Shown: positions 50,484 through 60,571, counted from the first letter of the stretch. The stretch: DNA of 64,000 bases from Bacteroidales bacterium (GCA_016714605.1 JADKDL010000002.1:400881-464880), one strand, 5' to 3'. Translations and numbers: made by a program. Notes: generated from the letters alone by a model not told the origin.

Positions 50484-52958
50484 CTATTTTTTTATAAACG
50501 CCTCCTCGAAACGCACATTTTTATTAGAAATAACGAGCGAATATTTTCCTTTTGACAATGAATTAATATCTATTTGCATTAATGTATCGTCATGAAGACT
50601 TTCTATTTTTGAAATAACAGCAACTCCCTTACTGTCAATAACACTTACTGAATAAAAACCACTAGGAATAGTTGCTAAATAATAGTTTAATGTAGTTTCT
50701 GCAGGATTAGGAAATATAATAACATCTTTCGTTTTATCAATTTTTGGCAAATCTGATAATTGTGCTTCTGCAATATTTGAAAGTGACTGTGAAAACGGAC
50801 CTGAGTCTGATTTTAAAAGACCTAAAGGATCGCAAGGTGCAGCAAACTCAGCCTCTACATAAAATCCTACTATATTTGGATCTACAATACCTAATGAAAT
50901 TTCTGAACGGGTAGCCGGAATCATCTTCTGAACCCTTTTATTGTTGTATTTGTCAATGGTGTAAATTTTAAAGTTAGTAATTCTGTGCCCTTCAAAATTA
51001 TCCCAATATAGCAAAACTTCATTAGTAGCTTCATCAAAAACCAATGTTAAGTTTATGGTTTTGTGTTCGGCTCCTGAACTAAATGAAGTCTCGTTGCCAC
51101 AATAATCTGTAGCCGTAAGTCTATATCTTGAAGAGTTTAAAGTCGGATTACTCTTATAATCAATAAAAATTCCGGCATCTGCATAATTTAAAGATGCAAT
51201 ACTGTCGAAAATCCCATTCTCATTTTCCTTATAAATGGTATAATATTTCACTACAGAACCATCATCTAGCTTTTCCCAAGCTACAATGTTTTTATTTTTT
51301 GATTCACTCACGGTTACTGCACATATTGGATTTTCCTGTGCAGGAATGAATGGTATAACTGCAACTATATTAGCCACACATTTGCTATTATCAGTTACTG
51401 AAAGTGAATACACTCCAGGTAAAACCGCTGTTCTATCTTCAATATTTTTCCCATCATTCCATAAATAGGAATAAGGTTCGGAACCACCAGTTACCGAGAT
51501 GGCAACACTCCCCTCTTTTTTATGACAAGGAGCCGAAACTATCTCATCAATACTTATTACCGGAGCATTTTCATTATCAATCGCAATAACTTCACGATGC
51601 TTACACATTTTTTCATCGGTAATAGAAACCGTATAAATTCCTGTTGACAATTTTTCAATTACATCATCGGTATCGCCATTGCTCCAAAGCATTTTATATG
51701 TACCTGTTCCACCCGACACATATATATAACACGCACCATCGCTTTCGCCGCACAAAGGTAATTTTTTTTCAACTCCAACATATATTGGTTCAGGTTGAAA
51801 AATTGTATATGTTTTCAATTCTGAACATCCGGCTGCATCAAAAATTAAAACTTCGTAATCTCCGGCTTTAATTTGCTTAAGAGCATTATCGGTTCTGGTG
51901 TTTTGCCATCTAAAATTATATGGAGCTGTTCCCCCACCGGTAACTTCAAGAAATATTGACCCATCATTACCACCAAAACAAGTAACCTGTTTTATTTTTG
52001 AAGCTACTATAAATCTATTACATGCAATTCCTGTTTCATCAGTAACTGTAATTAAGAAGGTCTCCTCTTTAATTTTATCACCAGCATATGCTTTCAATGT
52101 AATTACAGCTTCACCTTTGCCGTAGGGAATAAAAGAAAATCCGGTTTTGGTGGTTATGACATCTACAACAGCACTATTACTAGAAAAAGCATCGTAATAA
52201 AGCGACTCAGTGCCTGAATAAGAAAATACAGAAGTAAATGGAACATCTTGAATTCCATCCGAAATATCTACTGAAACATCGTTAGGAGTTTGAGAATATA
52301 TTTCTGATGCCTTGACATAAACTGTTACTATATTAGATTTTACATATTCAAAAGTAGCAGGAATTGAAGGTATGCTTATAGATTTTTCAAGCTTAAAAGC
52401 TATTCTATATTTTTTAATTGTGCTTACTTCTTCACTAGGTATTTTATAAAAAACGGTTTCGCTTTGTTGTATTGTATCTATTAATTTTGAATTATTTTTA
52501 TCATCAACCTCATACACATAATACTCTTTTACAGGCAATTGCGTAGCATCAGTCCAAATCAAATATGATTCATTTTCAGTTTCAGGTGCAATTAATAATA
52601 GAGGAGCTGCCAATTCACTCACTGCGCTATCTGAACATGTATTATAAGTGGCAACCGAAAAAAAAGATAATGTGTTAATACCAGTTGTGTCTGTAATATG
52701 ATACTGATCTTCTTGATATTTTTTAGTTGCAAGCTCTTTATACAACAAATCACTTTCGCCAAATTCAAATAACTTAAAATTATAACTATCTAATGCATTA
52801 TCTTTTGTCCAACTAACAATTAGACTCTTAGAATCTTCGGAAAAGGTGACCATGTTAATGCTCTCAGGAATAATTGGATCTAGACACTGAGAAACTGCAA
52901 TATATGTATTTGCTACAAAAACTAATATTGCAATTATAATTAATTTAATTTTTTTCAT
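50484..52958 (-). CDS. Secreted protein with SprB-type repeats and T9SS type A sorting domain
   Basis: 824 residues with a signal peptide (LIIIAILVFVANTYIAVSQ). The middle carries three SprB-like repeats of about 70 residues each (EVTGGGTAPYNFRWQN, YVSGGTGTYKMLWSNGDTDD, ISVTGGSEPYSYLWNDGK), as found in gliding-motility adhesin SprB. The C-terminal 75 residues are a type A sorting domain (IIFPNPAETTLNYYLA, then SVIDSKGVAVISK and SLSKGKYSLVISN). It is exported by the type IX system and probably anchored on the surface. The other domains (fibronectin-like) have no clear enzymatic signature, so an adhesin role is likely. Confidence 0.87.
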   Translation of the reverse strand: MKKIKLIIIAILVFVANTYIAVSQCLDPIIPESINMVTFSEDSKSLIVSWTKDNALDSYNFKLFEFGESDLLYKELATKKYQEDQYHITDTTGINTLSFFSVATYNTCSDSAVSELAAPLLLIAPETENESYLIWTDATQLPVKEYYVYEVDDKNNSKLIDTIQQSETVFYKIPSEEVSTIKKYRIAFKLEKSISIPSIPATFEYVKSNIVTVYVKASEIYSQTPNDVSVDISDGIQDVPFTSVFSYSGTESLYYDAFSSNSAVVDVITTKTGFSFIPYGKGEAVITLKAYAGDKIKEETFLITVTDETGIACNRFIVASKIKQVTCFGGNDGSIFLEVTGGGTAPYNFRWQNTRTDNALKQIKAGDYEVLIFDAAGCSELKTYTIFQPEPIYVGVEKKLPLCGESDGACYIYVSGGTGTYKMLWSNGDTDDVIEKLSTGIYTVSITDEKMCKHREVIAIDNENAPVISIDEIVSAPCHKKEGSVAISVTGGSEPYSYLWNDGKNIEDRTAVLPGVYSLSVTDNSKCVANIVAVIPFIPAQENPICAVTVSESKNKNIVAWEKLDDGSVVKYYTIYKENENGIFDSIASLNYADAGIFIDYKSNPTLNSSRYRLTATDYCGNETSFSSGAEHKTINLTLVFDEATNEVLLYWDNFEGHRITNFKIYTIDKYNNKRVQKMIPATRSEISLGIVDPNIVGFYVEAEFAAPCDPLGLLKSDSGPFSQSLSNIAEAQLSDLPKIDKTKDVIIFPNPAETTLNYYLATIPSGFYSVSVIDSKGVAVISKIESLHDDTLMQIDINSLSKGKYSLVISNKNVRFEEAFIKK

Positions 52959-53127
52959 CGGTTATAAATTTTAATAAACAACGAACAATTTAGTATATAT
53001 TTCTTAAAAAAAAGACTTTTTATTTTAAAAAAAGAAAAATCAACCAATTACTTGTATTCTGACTGATAATCAAGTGAATATAGAAAATAAAATTTTCAAT
53101 CGTTATTTTTTCACACTTATTCAGTAT

Positions 53128-54381
53128 TTAAAAAGTACCAAAACCTATAACCAAAGCACAAGTTATATATGGAGTATCTCCTTTGGCTGAAGAATCTTTG
53201 AATTTATAAATTTTATTATATCCAGCCTCTATTTTTACGCTAAAATACGTGTTGGGCGATGAAGGATAAAACAAATTTTTCTGACTGATATCAACAATCT
53301 TTAATTCAGTATGTAATCCCAATCCATACATAAAAGAATTAAAAACTTTACACTCATAATCTTTATACTTTTTATAATCAGTAGAATCATAACGAGTACT
53401 TTCAAGACAACTTCCTAAAATTGAAAAATATGGAGTCAAATGAAATCTTTTATTTCTTACTATAAAATATCCAACTTTAACTCCTGCATCAAAATAAGAA
53501 AAACCTTCTCCTTTATCAAAATATAAAGTATCTAATTCATTTTCATATATAAAGGGAGTATTAAGTTTAAGATAAGAATTATTAAAACATAAGGAAGTAA
53601 ATAATTTATTAATATTTACATCAAAACCAACATTTCCAGTCGTACTTCCGGCAAATTTCTTCGACAAATCTCCTGTAGTAAATAAAAAACCAGAACCTAA
53701 AGAAAAATTCACTGCTGGTTTAATTATTGGTTTAAATACGAATTCTTTTTCAAGCTTCCTATATTTCGAATTTTTAAATTCTTTCTTATACAAACTAAGA
53801 TCTTTATTATAAGATTTATTTGTATAACCTTTTTTAATATAATCTATTAGAATTATTACAAGTCTTTTCGACTGTGTGTCTAAATAAGAATTATTTACTG
53901 AATTAATAATATCTTCAGATTTTCTTATAATAGTATTATATAACTCGAGTAATATGACATCACTGTTAGGGTAACTATTTCTAAATTCATTAGTTTCATA
54001 TTCTAACATCAATAGCTCTACACGATCCCAGTTATTAACAATCATATTGATGTATAAACCTTCTATGTAGTTAAAAGCAGAATAAGGTTGATACTCTGTT
54101 ATTTTACTTAAGTAACTATAAATTTCATTTGCTTTTGTATAATTACCGTTTGACAATTCTTTTTTCAAAAAACGCCTTCCTTTTATTACTGTAAATTCGA
54201 TTCCATCATCAAAAGATTTTATTTCATCAGCAATCTGAGAATTAGCCTTATTAATAAACATTAACAATAATATAAACAAAACAAACTTAATACTTAAAAA
54301 AGGCTGCTTTATATTAAACTTTGGAAAAAGATTTATTTTAGACATCACATTTATTGAAATTTTATTTTTCGTTACCATCAT
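53128..54381 (-). CDS. Probable outer-membrane beta-barrel protein
   Basis: 417 residues. A signal peptide precedes NSQIADEIKS; the ATG at 54345 (MSKINLFPKFNIKQPF) is a better start than the listed one. The first 200 mature residues are helical (YSYLSKITEYQPYSAFNYIE). The last 190 are alternating, aromatic-rich strands (VNFSLGSGFLFTTGD, YFDAGVKVGYFIV, FHLTPYFSILGS, YITCALVIGFGTF) ending in Phe, as expected for a small barrel. No family recognised. It is next to the T9SS cargo gene in the same direction. Confidence 0.6.
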   Translation of the reverse strand: MMVTKNKISINVMSKINLFPKFNIKQPFLSIKFVLFILLLMFINKANSQIADEIKSFDDGIEFTVIKGRRFLKKELSNGNYTKANEIYSYLSKITEYQPYSAFNYIEGLYINMIVNNWDRVELLMLEYETNEFRNSYPNSDVILLELYNTIIRKSEDIINSVNNSYLDTQSKRLVIILIDYIKKGYTNKSYNKDLSLYKKEFKNSKYRKLEKEFVFKPIIKPAVNFSLGSGFLFTTGDLSKKFAGSTTGNVGFDVNINKLFTSLCFNNSYLKLNTPFIYENELDTLYFDKGEGFSYFDAGVKVGYFIVRNKRFHLTPYFSILGSCLESTRYDSTDYKKYKDYECKVFNSFMYGLGLHTELKIVDISQKNLFYPSSPNTYFSVKIEAGYNKIYKFKDSSAKGDTPYITCALVIGFGTF

Positions 54382-54526
54382 AATTAATTTTAATGTAATA
54401 ATAAAAATTAATTTGATTTATGAAATATAAAAATAGAAAAAAACATCATCATTAAAAAGCATTATTACTATAATAAGATGAATATTTTACTTAAATACCA
54501 TTTTTATGGGAATTGAAAAATACCAC

Positions 54527-54946
54527 CTAATACCTAGACTGATATTCAGAAAAATAAAAACCTGACTCAATAATTGGGAACGCTGCTGTATCCCTATTAA
54601 AAAGATAACAATTAGCTTCAACAGAAAAATATTTTACCTTAACTTTTATTTTTTTTATAGCAAACTCATGAGGCGTTGGATAATTATGAGTACACTGCTC
54701 ATACGCATCTAAAATCTGAAATAAATAAGGTGCTTTAGTGGTTAAATATAACTCACCATGTATAAACTTTTCTGAAGTCTCATCATATACTGCTCCCGGA
54801 TAATGTGCTATATGATATAATCTACCGCTGCATTTTCCTTTTGAAACATAAACGGAGTGTTGTCTTAAGAACCGACTCCAATAATTATTGAATTGAGACT
54901 GTAATGTGCCATAAACAAAAACAAATTCAATTGCTGCATTTTTCAT
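54527..54946 (-). CDS. Gamma-glutamylcyclotransferase-like (AIG2/BtrG) protein
   Basis: 139 residues with the family opening FVFVYGTLQSQ and the later FIHGELYLTT, whose Glu is the usual catalytic acid. GGCT-like folds cleave gamma-glutamyl amines or peptides to pyroglutamate. Substrate is not shown. It lies 7 bases after the DHODH-like gene and is the last gene of the oxygen-defence run, so it may be a passenger. Confidence 0.8.
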   Translation of the reverse strand: MKNAAIEFVFVYGTLQSQFNNYWSRFLRQHSVYVSKGKCSGRLYHIAHYPGAVYDETSEKFIHGELYLTTKAPYLFQILDAYEQCTHNYPTPHEFAIKKIKVKVKYFSVEANCYLFNRDTAAFPIIESGFYFSEYQSRY

Positions 54947-54953
54947 TGTAACG

Positions 54954-55933
54954 TTATTCGAAGGAGCTATAATATTTCATAAATTGTGAACGAACAAATA
55001 GCTTATGATTTTCTGTATCTTTTGTAATTTTACCTTTAAAATCGCTAATTGTATCATAATTATTTGCCTGCATCCAAAGCAAAATATCATCATTTACTTT
55101 TTTAATGTGGTCTAAACCATTTACATAGAAAGAAGATACCATTTGCACTGCAGAAGCACCTGCTAATAACATTTTTATTACAGAATCGGCATTATGAACT
55201 CCGGTACTAGCGCAAAGGTCGCATTCTACACTCTTAGAAAGAAGAGCTATCCAGCGTAATGGCAGGGTATATTCATCGGGCGAACTAAAAATATTATTTA
55301 CCGTTACTTCATTGGTTTTAATATTTATATCAGGACTATAAAATCTATTAAACAATACTAAACTCTGAACGTCTCCAGTCCAACTCAACAATTTTATAAG
55401 CTTAGATAAACTAGATGAGTAGTGACTAATTTTCAAGGAAATAGGAATTGAAAGATTTTCTTTTACCTTTTTAATTACCTCAAAATAAAGAGCTTCATTT
55501 TCTTCGGCTGTTTTCTTTTCGTCAAATGGCAACAAAGAAACATTTAATTCTATAGCATCGGCACCTGCACGCTGTATTTTTCTGCATATTTAAGCCATTC
55601 TCCTACTGTAATACAGTTAATACTGCCTATTACAGGCACATCTACACTGTTTTTAGTATCTTTTATAAGATTCAAATAATCTTCTACATATTTATTGCTT
55701 ATATAAGATTCTATATAATCTAACGATTCAGCGTTTTGAGATGAATCGTTAGCATGTACTGAATGAACCTCAGCAAGAATTTGCTCTTCAAATAGAGATT
55801 TTAAAACAATAGCTCCAATGCCTGCATTTGCAAGTTTTACCATTTTCTCTACTGAATTGGTAAGCCCTGAACTTCCAACTATAACGGGCGACTTAAGAGA
55901 CAAACCCATGTACTCGGTATTTAATACAGCCAT
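54954..55933 (-). CDS. Dihydroorotate dehydrogenase-like flavoprotein (one frameshift)
   Basis: About 325 residues forming a TIM barrel: LNTEYMGLSLKSPVIVGSSG at the start, PVIGSINCITVGEW, then after the break QRAGADAIELNVSLLP, the FMN/phosphate area SLKISHYSSSLSKL, and CASTGVHNADSVIKMLLAGA. It aligns with class 1 DHODH-like proteins of unknown substrate; the true pyrD would be longer in its motifs. One A is missing at about 55573. It is co-oriented with flavodoxin and other redox genes. Confidence 0.8.
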
Positions 55934-56003
55934 GCTAATTGTTTTAAAATAAAGGATTAAGACTACTTATATTCAGAAAACATTAAAAATTCTAAGTTGT
56001 ATT

Positions 56004-56534
56004 TTAAAAAATCATAAACTCTTTTAGATTATTCACCCATACCTTAATTCGGTCATTGGTTTTATCATCTTCATTTGTATAATCAAGGGGTAACCCAATA
56101 AGTTTTCCATCATAAAGAGCCTTAGAATCAGAAAATTCATAACCTTCTCTAGGAACTTTTCCAACTATTTTTGCTTTTTTTGAGATTAATATTTCTGAAA
56201 TATTACCCATTTCATCAACAAAATTCATAGGATAAGAAATTGCATTGCCTAAACCAAAAATCGCAACAGTTTTTCCCTTCCACTCCATTCTTTCAAGAAA
56301 AGCAGTAAGTCTAACAACCTCGTCGGTCTTAATATTACTTTGCCAAATGTCATTGCTTATTGAGGCAACTCCTATAATAATATTCTTATATTTTTCAAAT
56401 GAAATCTTTTGTAAATCAGACACATTGTACAAATCTACTTTATCTTTTCCTATTTCGGTTTGAATTCTTTTAGCGGCATTTTCGGTATTTCCTCCTTTTG
56501 GTGCATATAGTAGTGCTGTATTTACCATAATCAA
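56004..56534 (-). CDS. fld: Flavodoxin
   Basis: 176 residues. FMN phosphate-binding loop near the N-terminus (LLYAPKGGNTENAAKRIQTE), then IIIGVASISNDIWQSN (50s-type loop) and VAIFGLGNAISYPMNFVDEMG, which matches long-chain flavodoxins. It carries electrons at low potential. Its place beside flavodiiron protein and superoxide reductase suggests it feeds, or is protected by, that set. Confidence 0.85.
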   Translation of the reverse strand: MIMVNTALLYAPKGGNTENAAKRIQTEIGKDKVDLYNVSDLQKISFEKYKNIIIGVASISNDIWQSNIKTDEVVRLTAFLERMEWKGKTVAIFGLGNAISYPMNFVDEMGNISEILISKKAKIVGKVPREGYEFSDSKALYDGKLIGLPLDYTNEDDKTNDRIKVWVNNLKEFMIF

Positions 56535-56638
56535 TTAATTTTTAGTAGTTATTCATGATATTTCCTAAAATAAGAAAGTTACTGTAATTTTCGCTGAAAT
56601 AATAATTTGGAAACGTTTTTATTTTCCACATTTAAATT

Positions 56639-57322
56639 TCACCACAACATAGAACCGGCTTCTTTATCAATAATCCAAGTTCTATTCTTTTTACCTCTAA
56701 AAAGAATATTTAAAGAAAGCTCTTCTTTTTTATAGTCTTCACTTAAAATGGAGGCTATTAACTTTTTATTTTTAATTCCCGATGAGAGAAATATATTATT
56801 ATTACACTCTGCTAATTTATAGTATTTTAACTCAAATGAATTTGATGTAATACTATCAATAATTTCACTTTTACTATTCTGGTTGGATTCTATTTCAATA
56901 GTTTTCAAAATTGAATTAAAAATTGAATCATCAGAATCAATCCATAAAAAAAACATATCAACTTTGCATAATTCATTATCAAATTCATTAGACACAAAAT
57001 TGTCATTTAGGCAATTGAAACAAAATCTGTCACTATCACATTTATTAGCAAAGAACACTTTTGAATGAAGCGACATCAATGTGTTAAAAACATCATTTTT
57101 ATCAGGACAATCAAAATGTTCGGGAATGACAAAAAATTTTATGCGAGCAAAATCTATTTTATTTTTAGTACTAACTAACTTCTCTAATATATCTAAGAAA
57201 GCTTCAGAGCCAGAAATAACAATTGAAATTATTGAGGAAGAGCAATTCAACTCATCCTCAATAATTCTTGCCATTTTATTAGCAATCTGTATTTTATTAA
57301 TATAAATATTCAGAGAAAACAT
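56639..57322 (-). CDS. Unknown protein, possibly a diverged NagB/6-phosphogluconolactonase fold
   Basis: 227 residues; start at 57322 or at the internal Met 14 (MARIIEDELNCSS). Weak resemblance to 6-phosphogluconolactonase: an early SGSEAFLDILEKL, then FARIKFFVIPE, later NIFLSSGIKNKKLIASIL, and a closing RTWIIDKEAGSML like the W-x-x-D-x-x-A tail of that family. The substrate-binding SGGSTP loop and the GMGxDGH catalytic segment are not recognisable, so an enzyme activity is doubtful. Five cysteines are scattered. It lies between superoxide reductase and flavodoxin, so an oxygen-stress role is possible. Confidence 0.45.
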   Translation of the reverse strand: MFSLNIYINKIQIANKMARIIEDELNCSSSIISIVISGSEAFLDILEKLVSTKNKIDFARIKFFVIPEHFDCPDKNDVFNTLMSLHSKVFFANKCDSDRFCFNCLNDNFVSNEFDNELCKVDMFFLWIDSDDSIFNSILKTIEIESNQNSKSEIIDSITSNSFELKYYKLAECNNNIFLSSGIKNKKLIASILSEDYKKEELSLNILFRGKKNRTWIIDKEAGSMLW

Positions 57323-57401
57323 CTATTCCTAAAGTTTAAATTAGGCAAATGAGATGATGTTGCCCAGTGAAAAAATGAGAAAAAAGCAAACTAGAATTAT
57401 A

Positions 57402-57776
57402 TTAAGAACGCCAATTTCCATGAAGGTTACAGTATTCTCTTGCATAAACATCGGTCTCTGTGGTTAAGAAAATTGCTTCTGGCTTTTCACCCGACTTCAA
57501 TTGTTTTCTTAACACAGTAAAAGGAGTTACTAATTCAATCCATTCAATAAAGTGATCATCGGCCATTGGGTGCTCTACCGAACCTACCACTACTTTATAG
57601 CCACCCTCAATTTTTGATATAACCGGTTTATGCTTTTCAACAGAAGCTTCAACAGAATTTTCTTTCATTAATTTCATTGGTTGATTACAACAAGCAAGTG
57701 TTCCACCCGAAGCATGAAGAACCTCAGTTATATTGCCACAAACAGTACATTTGTATACTTCATTTAATAATGCCAT
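57402..57776 (-). CDS. dfx: Desulfoferrodoxin (superoxide reductase)
   Basis: 124 residues. The N-terminal desulforedoxin-like Fe site has CTVC and the CC pair (ACCNQPM). The catalytic centre has EKHKPV, VEHPMADDHFIEWIEL and YCNLHG, the four His and Cys ligands of the superoxide-reducing iron. It reduces superoxide to peroxide without making O2. Electrons usually come from rubredoxin, encoded two genes upstream. Confidence 0.93.
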   Translation of the reverse strand: MALLNEVYKCTVCGNITEVLHASGGTLACCNQPMKLMKENSVEASVEKHKPVISKIEGGYKVVVGSVEHPMADDHFIEWIELVTPFTVLRKQLKSGEKPEAIFLTTETDVYAREYCNLHGNWRS

Positions 57777-57803
57777 AATTTTTCAGTTTAAAAGTGTTTG
57801 AGT

Positions 57804-58964
57804 TTAAATTTTATCTAAAATATCATTTTTTATTGTATCAAGTTCCTGCTGAGAAATTTTAAATTTTTGCTTATACATACCTTTCACATCAAATCCGGCA
57901 TCTTTCATAAAAGTCTCAATACCTTCTACGCTTTGACCGCTCCAACCATATGAACCAAAAACAAAAGCTTTTCTGTTTTTAGGTTTAAGTCCACGCATGT
58001 AGGTAAGAAATCCTATTACATTTGTCATCATTTCATGATTAAGAGTAGGTGAACCCACACAAACATACTCAGCATCAATTATATCAGTCATTACATCAGA
58101 TTCATGATTGACTTGTAAATTTCTCATAACCACTCTATAGCCCTTCAACTCAAAAGCTTCATAAATCGCATAAGCCATTTTTTCAGTTGTATTCCACATT
58201 GAATCCCAAGCAATTACAACTTTCTTCTCAGTTTCATTGTTAGACCATTTGCGGTATGCTTCGAGTATTACAGGTATATGATTTTTCCATATTATACCAT
58301 GACTTGTACAAATCATATCAATAGCAATAGAAGGAATTACTTCCATAGCTTTTTGTACTTGTTTACCATAAGGTAAAACAATATTGGCATAATACTTTTT
58401 AGCTTCGTGCATAATTATATCAAGTGGTTCTTCGTCATCTAATAAACCCCAAGAACCAAGATGCTGTCCAAATGCATCATTAGAGAATAAAATTTTCTCT
58501 TCTGGCATATAAGTCATCATATTATCGGGCCAATGCACCATAGGAGTGGTCACGAAATGTAAAGAACGCTTGCCTAGTGAAATTGTTTCTCCTGATTTAA
58601 CCGATTTAAAATTCCAATTTTCAAAATAATGCTCTTGAAGTCCTTTTACCCCTGCAGCGCAAGCATACACTTCTACCGATGGATTAAGTTCTACTATTGC
58701 AGAGATTGCTCCCGAATGATCGGGTTCTACATGGTTTGAGATGATTACATCTATTTTTGCAGGGTTAATAACATCGCTAATCCTAGAGAGCATTTCCTCT
58801 GTGTGCGTGTACTTAACCGAATCAATCAGCGTAATTTTCTCATCAATAATGAGATACGCATTATATGTTGTGCCTTTAGGAGTTGAATATCCATGAAAAT
58901 TTCTTACTTGCCAATCTATGGCTCCTACCCAGTAAACTCCTTCTTTTAATTTTCGTGCTTTCAA
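57804..58964 (-). CDS. fprA: FprA-family flavodiiron protein (A-type)
   Basis: 386 residues: beta-lactamase-like diiron domain then a flavodoxin domain. Diiron ligands appear as SNHVEPDHSGA (H-x-E-x-D), MVHWPDNM, LFSNDAFGQH and CTSHGIIW. The flavodoxin half opens VVIAWDSMWNTTEKMAYAI and has FGSYGWSGQSVEGIE. It reduces O2 to water (and sometimes NO) with rubredoxin electrons. The rubredoxin domain is not fused; a separate rubredoxin gene precedes it. Confidence 0.93.
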   Translation of the reverse strand: MKARKLKEGVYWVGAIDWQVRNFHGYSTPKGTTYNAYLIIDEKITLIDSVKYTHTEEMLSRISDVINPAKIDVIISNHVEPDHSGAISAIVELNPSVEVYACAAGVKGLQEHYFENWNFKSVKSGETISLGKRSLHFVTTPMVHWPDNMMTYMPEEKILFSNDAFGQHLGSWGLLDDEEPLDIIMHEAKKYYANIVLPYGKQVQKAMEVIPSIAIDMICTSHGIIWKNHIPVILEAYRKWSNNETEKKVVIAWDSMWNTTEKMAYAIYEAFELKGYRVVMRNLQVNHESDVMTDIIDAEYVCVGSPTLNHEMMTNVIGFLTYMRGLKPKNRKAFVFGSYGWSGQSVEGIETFMKDAGFDVKGMYKQKFKISQQELDTIKNDILDKI

Positions 58965-59038
58965 TGCTATTGTATTTTAAAAATTATTCTTATGTGTATT
59001 AATAATATGTAAAACGTAACTTACAAAAGAAAAAAAGA

Positions 59039-59071
59039 AAAGCCTATTATAACCTTAGTTAAATAGGCTTT
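59039..59071 (-). terminator. Terminator after the rubredoxin gene
   Basis: AAAGCCTATT (59039-59048) pairs with AATAGGCTTT (59062-59071); on the minus strand the stem is followed by a T-rich run (TTCTTTTTTT). Confidence 0.6.
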
Positions 59072-59089
59072 AAAAAAGATTTTTATTTA

Positions 59090-59251
59090 TTAATCCAGTT
59101 CAGTAAAATCATCTTTACCAACACCACAAACCGGACAAACCCAACTATCAGGAATGTCATCAAAAGCTGTTCCCGGAGCAATTCCACTGTCCGGATCACC
59201 TTCAGCCGGATCATAAATATAACCACATGGTTCACAAACGTACTTCTTCAT
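59090..59251 (-). CDS. rub: Rubredoxin
   Basis: 53 residues. Both iron-binding knuckles are complete: CEPCGYIYDPAEGD near the start and CPVCGVGKDDF near the end, with the usual PDSWVCP stretch. It would donate electrons to the flavodiiron protein and superoxide reductase encoded downstream. It is followed by a terminator, so transcription partly ends here. Confidence 0.95.
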   Translation of the reverse strand: MKKYVCEPCGYIYDPAEGDPDSGIAPGTAFDDIPDSWVCPVCGVGKDDFTELD

Positions 59252-59347
59252 TTTTCTTTATTATTAAAATTAAACGTTCTTAAAAAAACTTAAATTTAGA
59301 GTCTGTATCCTGATAATCCTTACAGACAATACTTCAACAAATATTTA

Positions 59348-59854
59348 TTAAGCAGTAGTTGCCGGAGTGAGAACTCTAACAGAAAGTTCTTTATCAATCA
59401 TATACAATCCTGGACCTTCTGCTCCTGCTAACTTCAACTGATCTATAATTGTAGTTACATTTGCTTCTTCTTCTACCTGTTCATTTATGAACCATTGTAA
59501 AAACGAACCGGTAGCATGATCTTTTTCCTTCAAACATAAGTCATACAAATCATTTATTAATTCAGTAACTTTTTGTTCGTGTTTGTAAACTGATTCAAAT
59601 AACTCTAAAACACCTTCCCATTTATTCTCAGCAGCTTCTATTTGTTTCAAATTTACAGAACCACCTCTACCCAATATAAAATCATACATTTTCATTGCAT
59701 GAGTCAACTCTTCCTGAGCTTGTAATCTCAACCAATGTTGAGTTCCTTTAAATCCTTTTACGCTAGCCCATGCCGACATAGAAAGATATAAATAAGATGA
59801 ATATAACTCTGCATTAATTTGTTCATTTAATGCCTTTTCTACCTTTTTATTCAT
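59348..59854 (-). CDS. ftnA: Ferritin (bacterial non-haem FtnA type)
   Basis: 168 residues. The ferroxidase ligands are visible in ELYSSYLYLSMSAW (Glu 17 region), LRLQAQEELTHAMKMYDFI (Glu-Glu-x-x-His) and FINEQVEEEANVTTI. It stores iron as ferric oxide, limiting Fenton chemistry. In the oxygen-defence run it is the gene next to the Fur-type regulator. Confidence 0.93.
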   Translation of the reverse strand: MNKKVEKALNEQINAELYSSYLYLSMSAWASVKGFKGTQHWLRLQAQEELTHAMKMYDFILGRGGSVNLKQIEAAENKWEGVLELFESVYKHEQKVTELINDLYDLCLKEKDHATGSFLQWFINEQVEEEANVTTIIDQLKLAGAEGPGLYMIDKELSVRVLTPATTA

Positions 59855-59949
59855 TTTGATATATTAATTATAGTTTAACTTACAACGTATTGCTTTTCCT
59901 TTGTTTAGCATTTCATTCCAAGTCAGAATAGATTTTGGCAATATAATCT

Positions 59950-60349
59950 TTATTTATTACAATTTTTACAAATTCCTGTTAAATAAATATGATTTTGCTC
60001 AACTATAAATTTATCATCAATTGATAAAAACTTTGGTTCTGATTCCAACCACACATCATAAATATTTCTACATATTCTGCATTTAAAATGCCCGTGAGTA
60101 GATACTTCTGCATCAAATCTTGCTTCATGCTCTTCTATGGTTATAACTTGAGCTATGCCTTTATCAACAAAGTTTTTCAAAGTATTATAGACGGTTGTTT
60201 TTGAGAGTGTTGGAATTTCAGTAATAAGCTCCTGATATATCATATCTACCGTAGGATGATTTTTTTTTATCCATCAAATAGTTCATAATTCTAACCCTTT
60301 GATACGATGGTTTTATTGAATTCTCTATGAGATACTGAGCTGTTTCCAT
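59950..60349 (-). CDS. perR: Fur-family regulator, PerR-like (one frameshift)
   Basis: About 133 residues. From the ATG at 60349 the N-terminus METAQYLIENSIKPSYQRV is clear and starts the winged helix; a 9-A run (60251-60259), one too long, breaks the frame, and it resumes as NHPTVDMIYQELITEIPTLS. The C-terminal half has the CRIC and CKNC zinc sites and HGHFKCR metal-ligand region. Metal-site residues typical of PerR cannot be told from Fur with certainty. Location at the head of an oxygen-defence run and divergent from cydAB supports PerR. Confidence 0.8.
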
Positions 60350-60380
60350 GCAGTTGCTGTTTAAATATTGTAAACTTGTA

Positions 60381-60571
60381 CAAATTTATTGCAAAATAAA
60401 GCAATAATAACAATTACAGAAGGAATCCTTAAAATTCTTTTTGTTTTTTTAAGACTTTATGAAAAGATGTTCATTTTTCAAGAAAAAATCTCTAAAATCA
60501 ATATCTATTTTGTAATAATTTCAAATTTACAATTATTATTTAGCATATAAAAAAACTATTTTTTATATTTG
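60381..60571. promoter_or_regulatory. Divergent promoters of perR and the cyd operon
   Basis: Minus strand TAAATTTG (60388-60381) precedes perR by 32 bases. Plus strand TATATTTG (60564-60571) precedes the DUF4492 gene by 48 bases. The region between the two start codons is 270 bases. I could not identify a clear PerR-box inverted repeat by eye. Confidence 0.4.

Noticed and set aside
54546..54946. GGCT-like gene as proof of glutathione metabolism
   Set aside because: No glutathione genes in the window, and the family acts on several gamma-glutamyl compounds.
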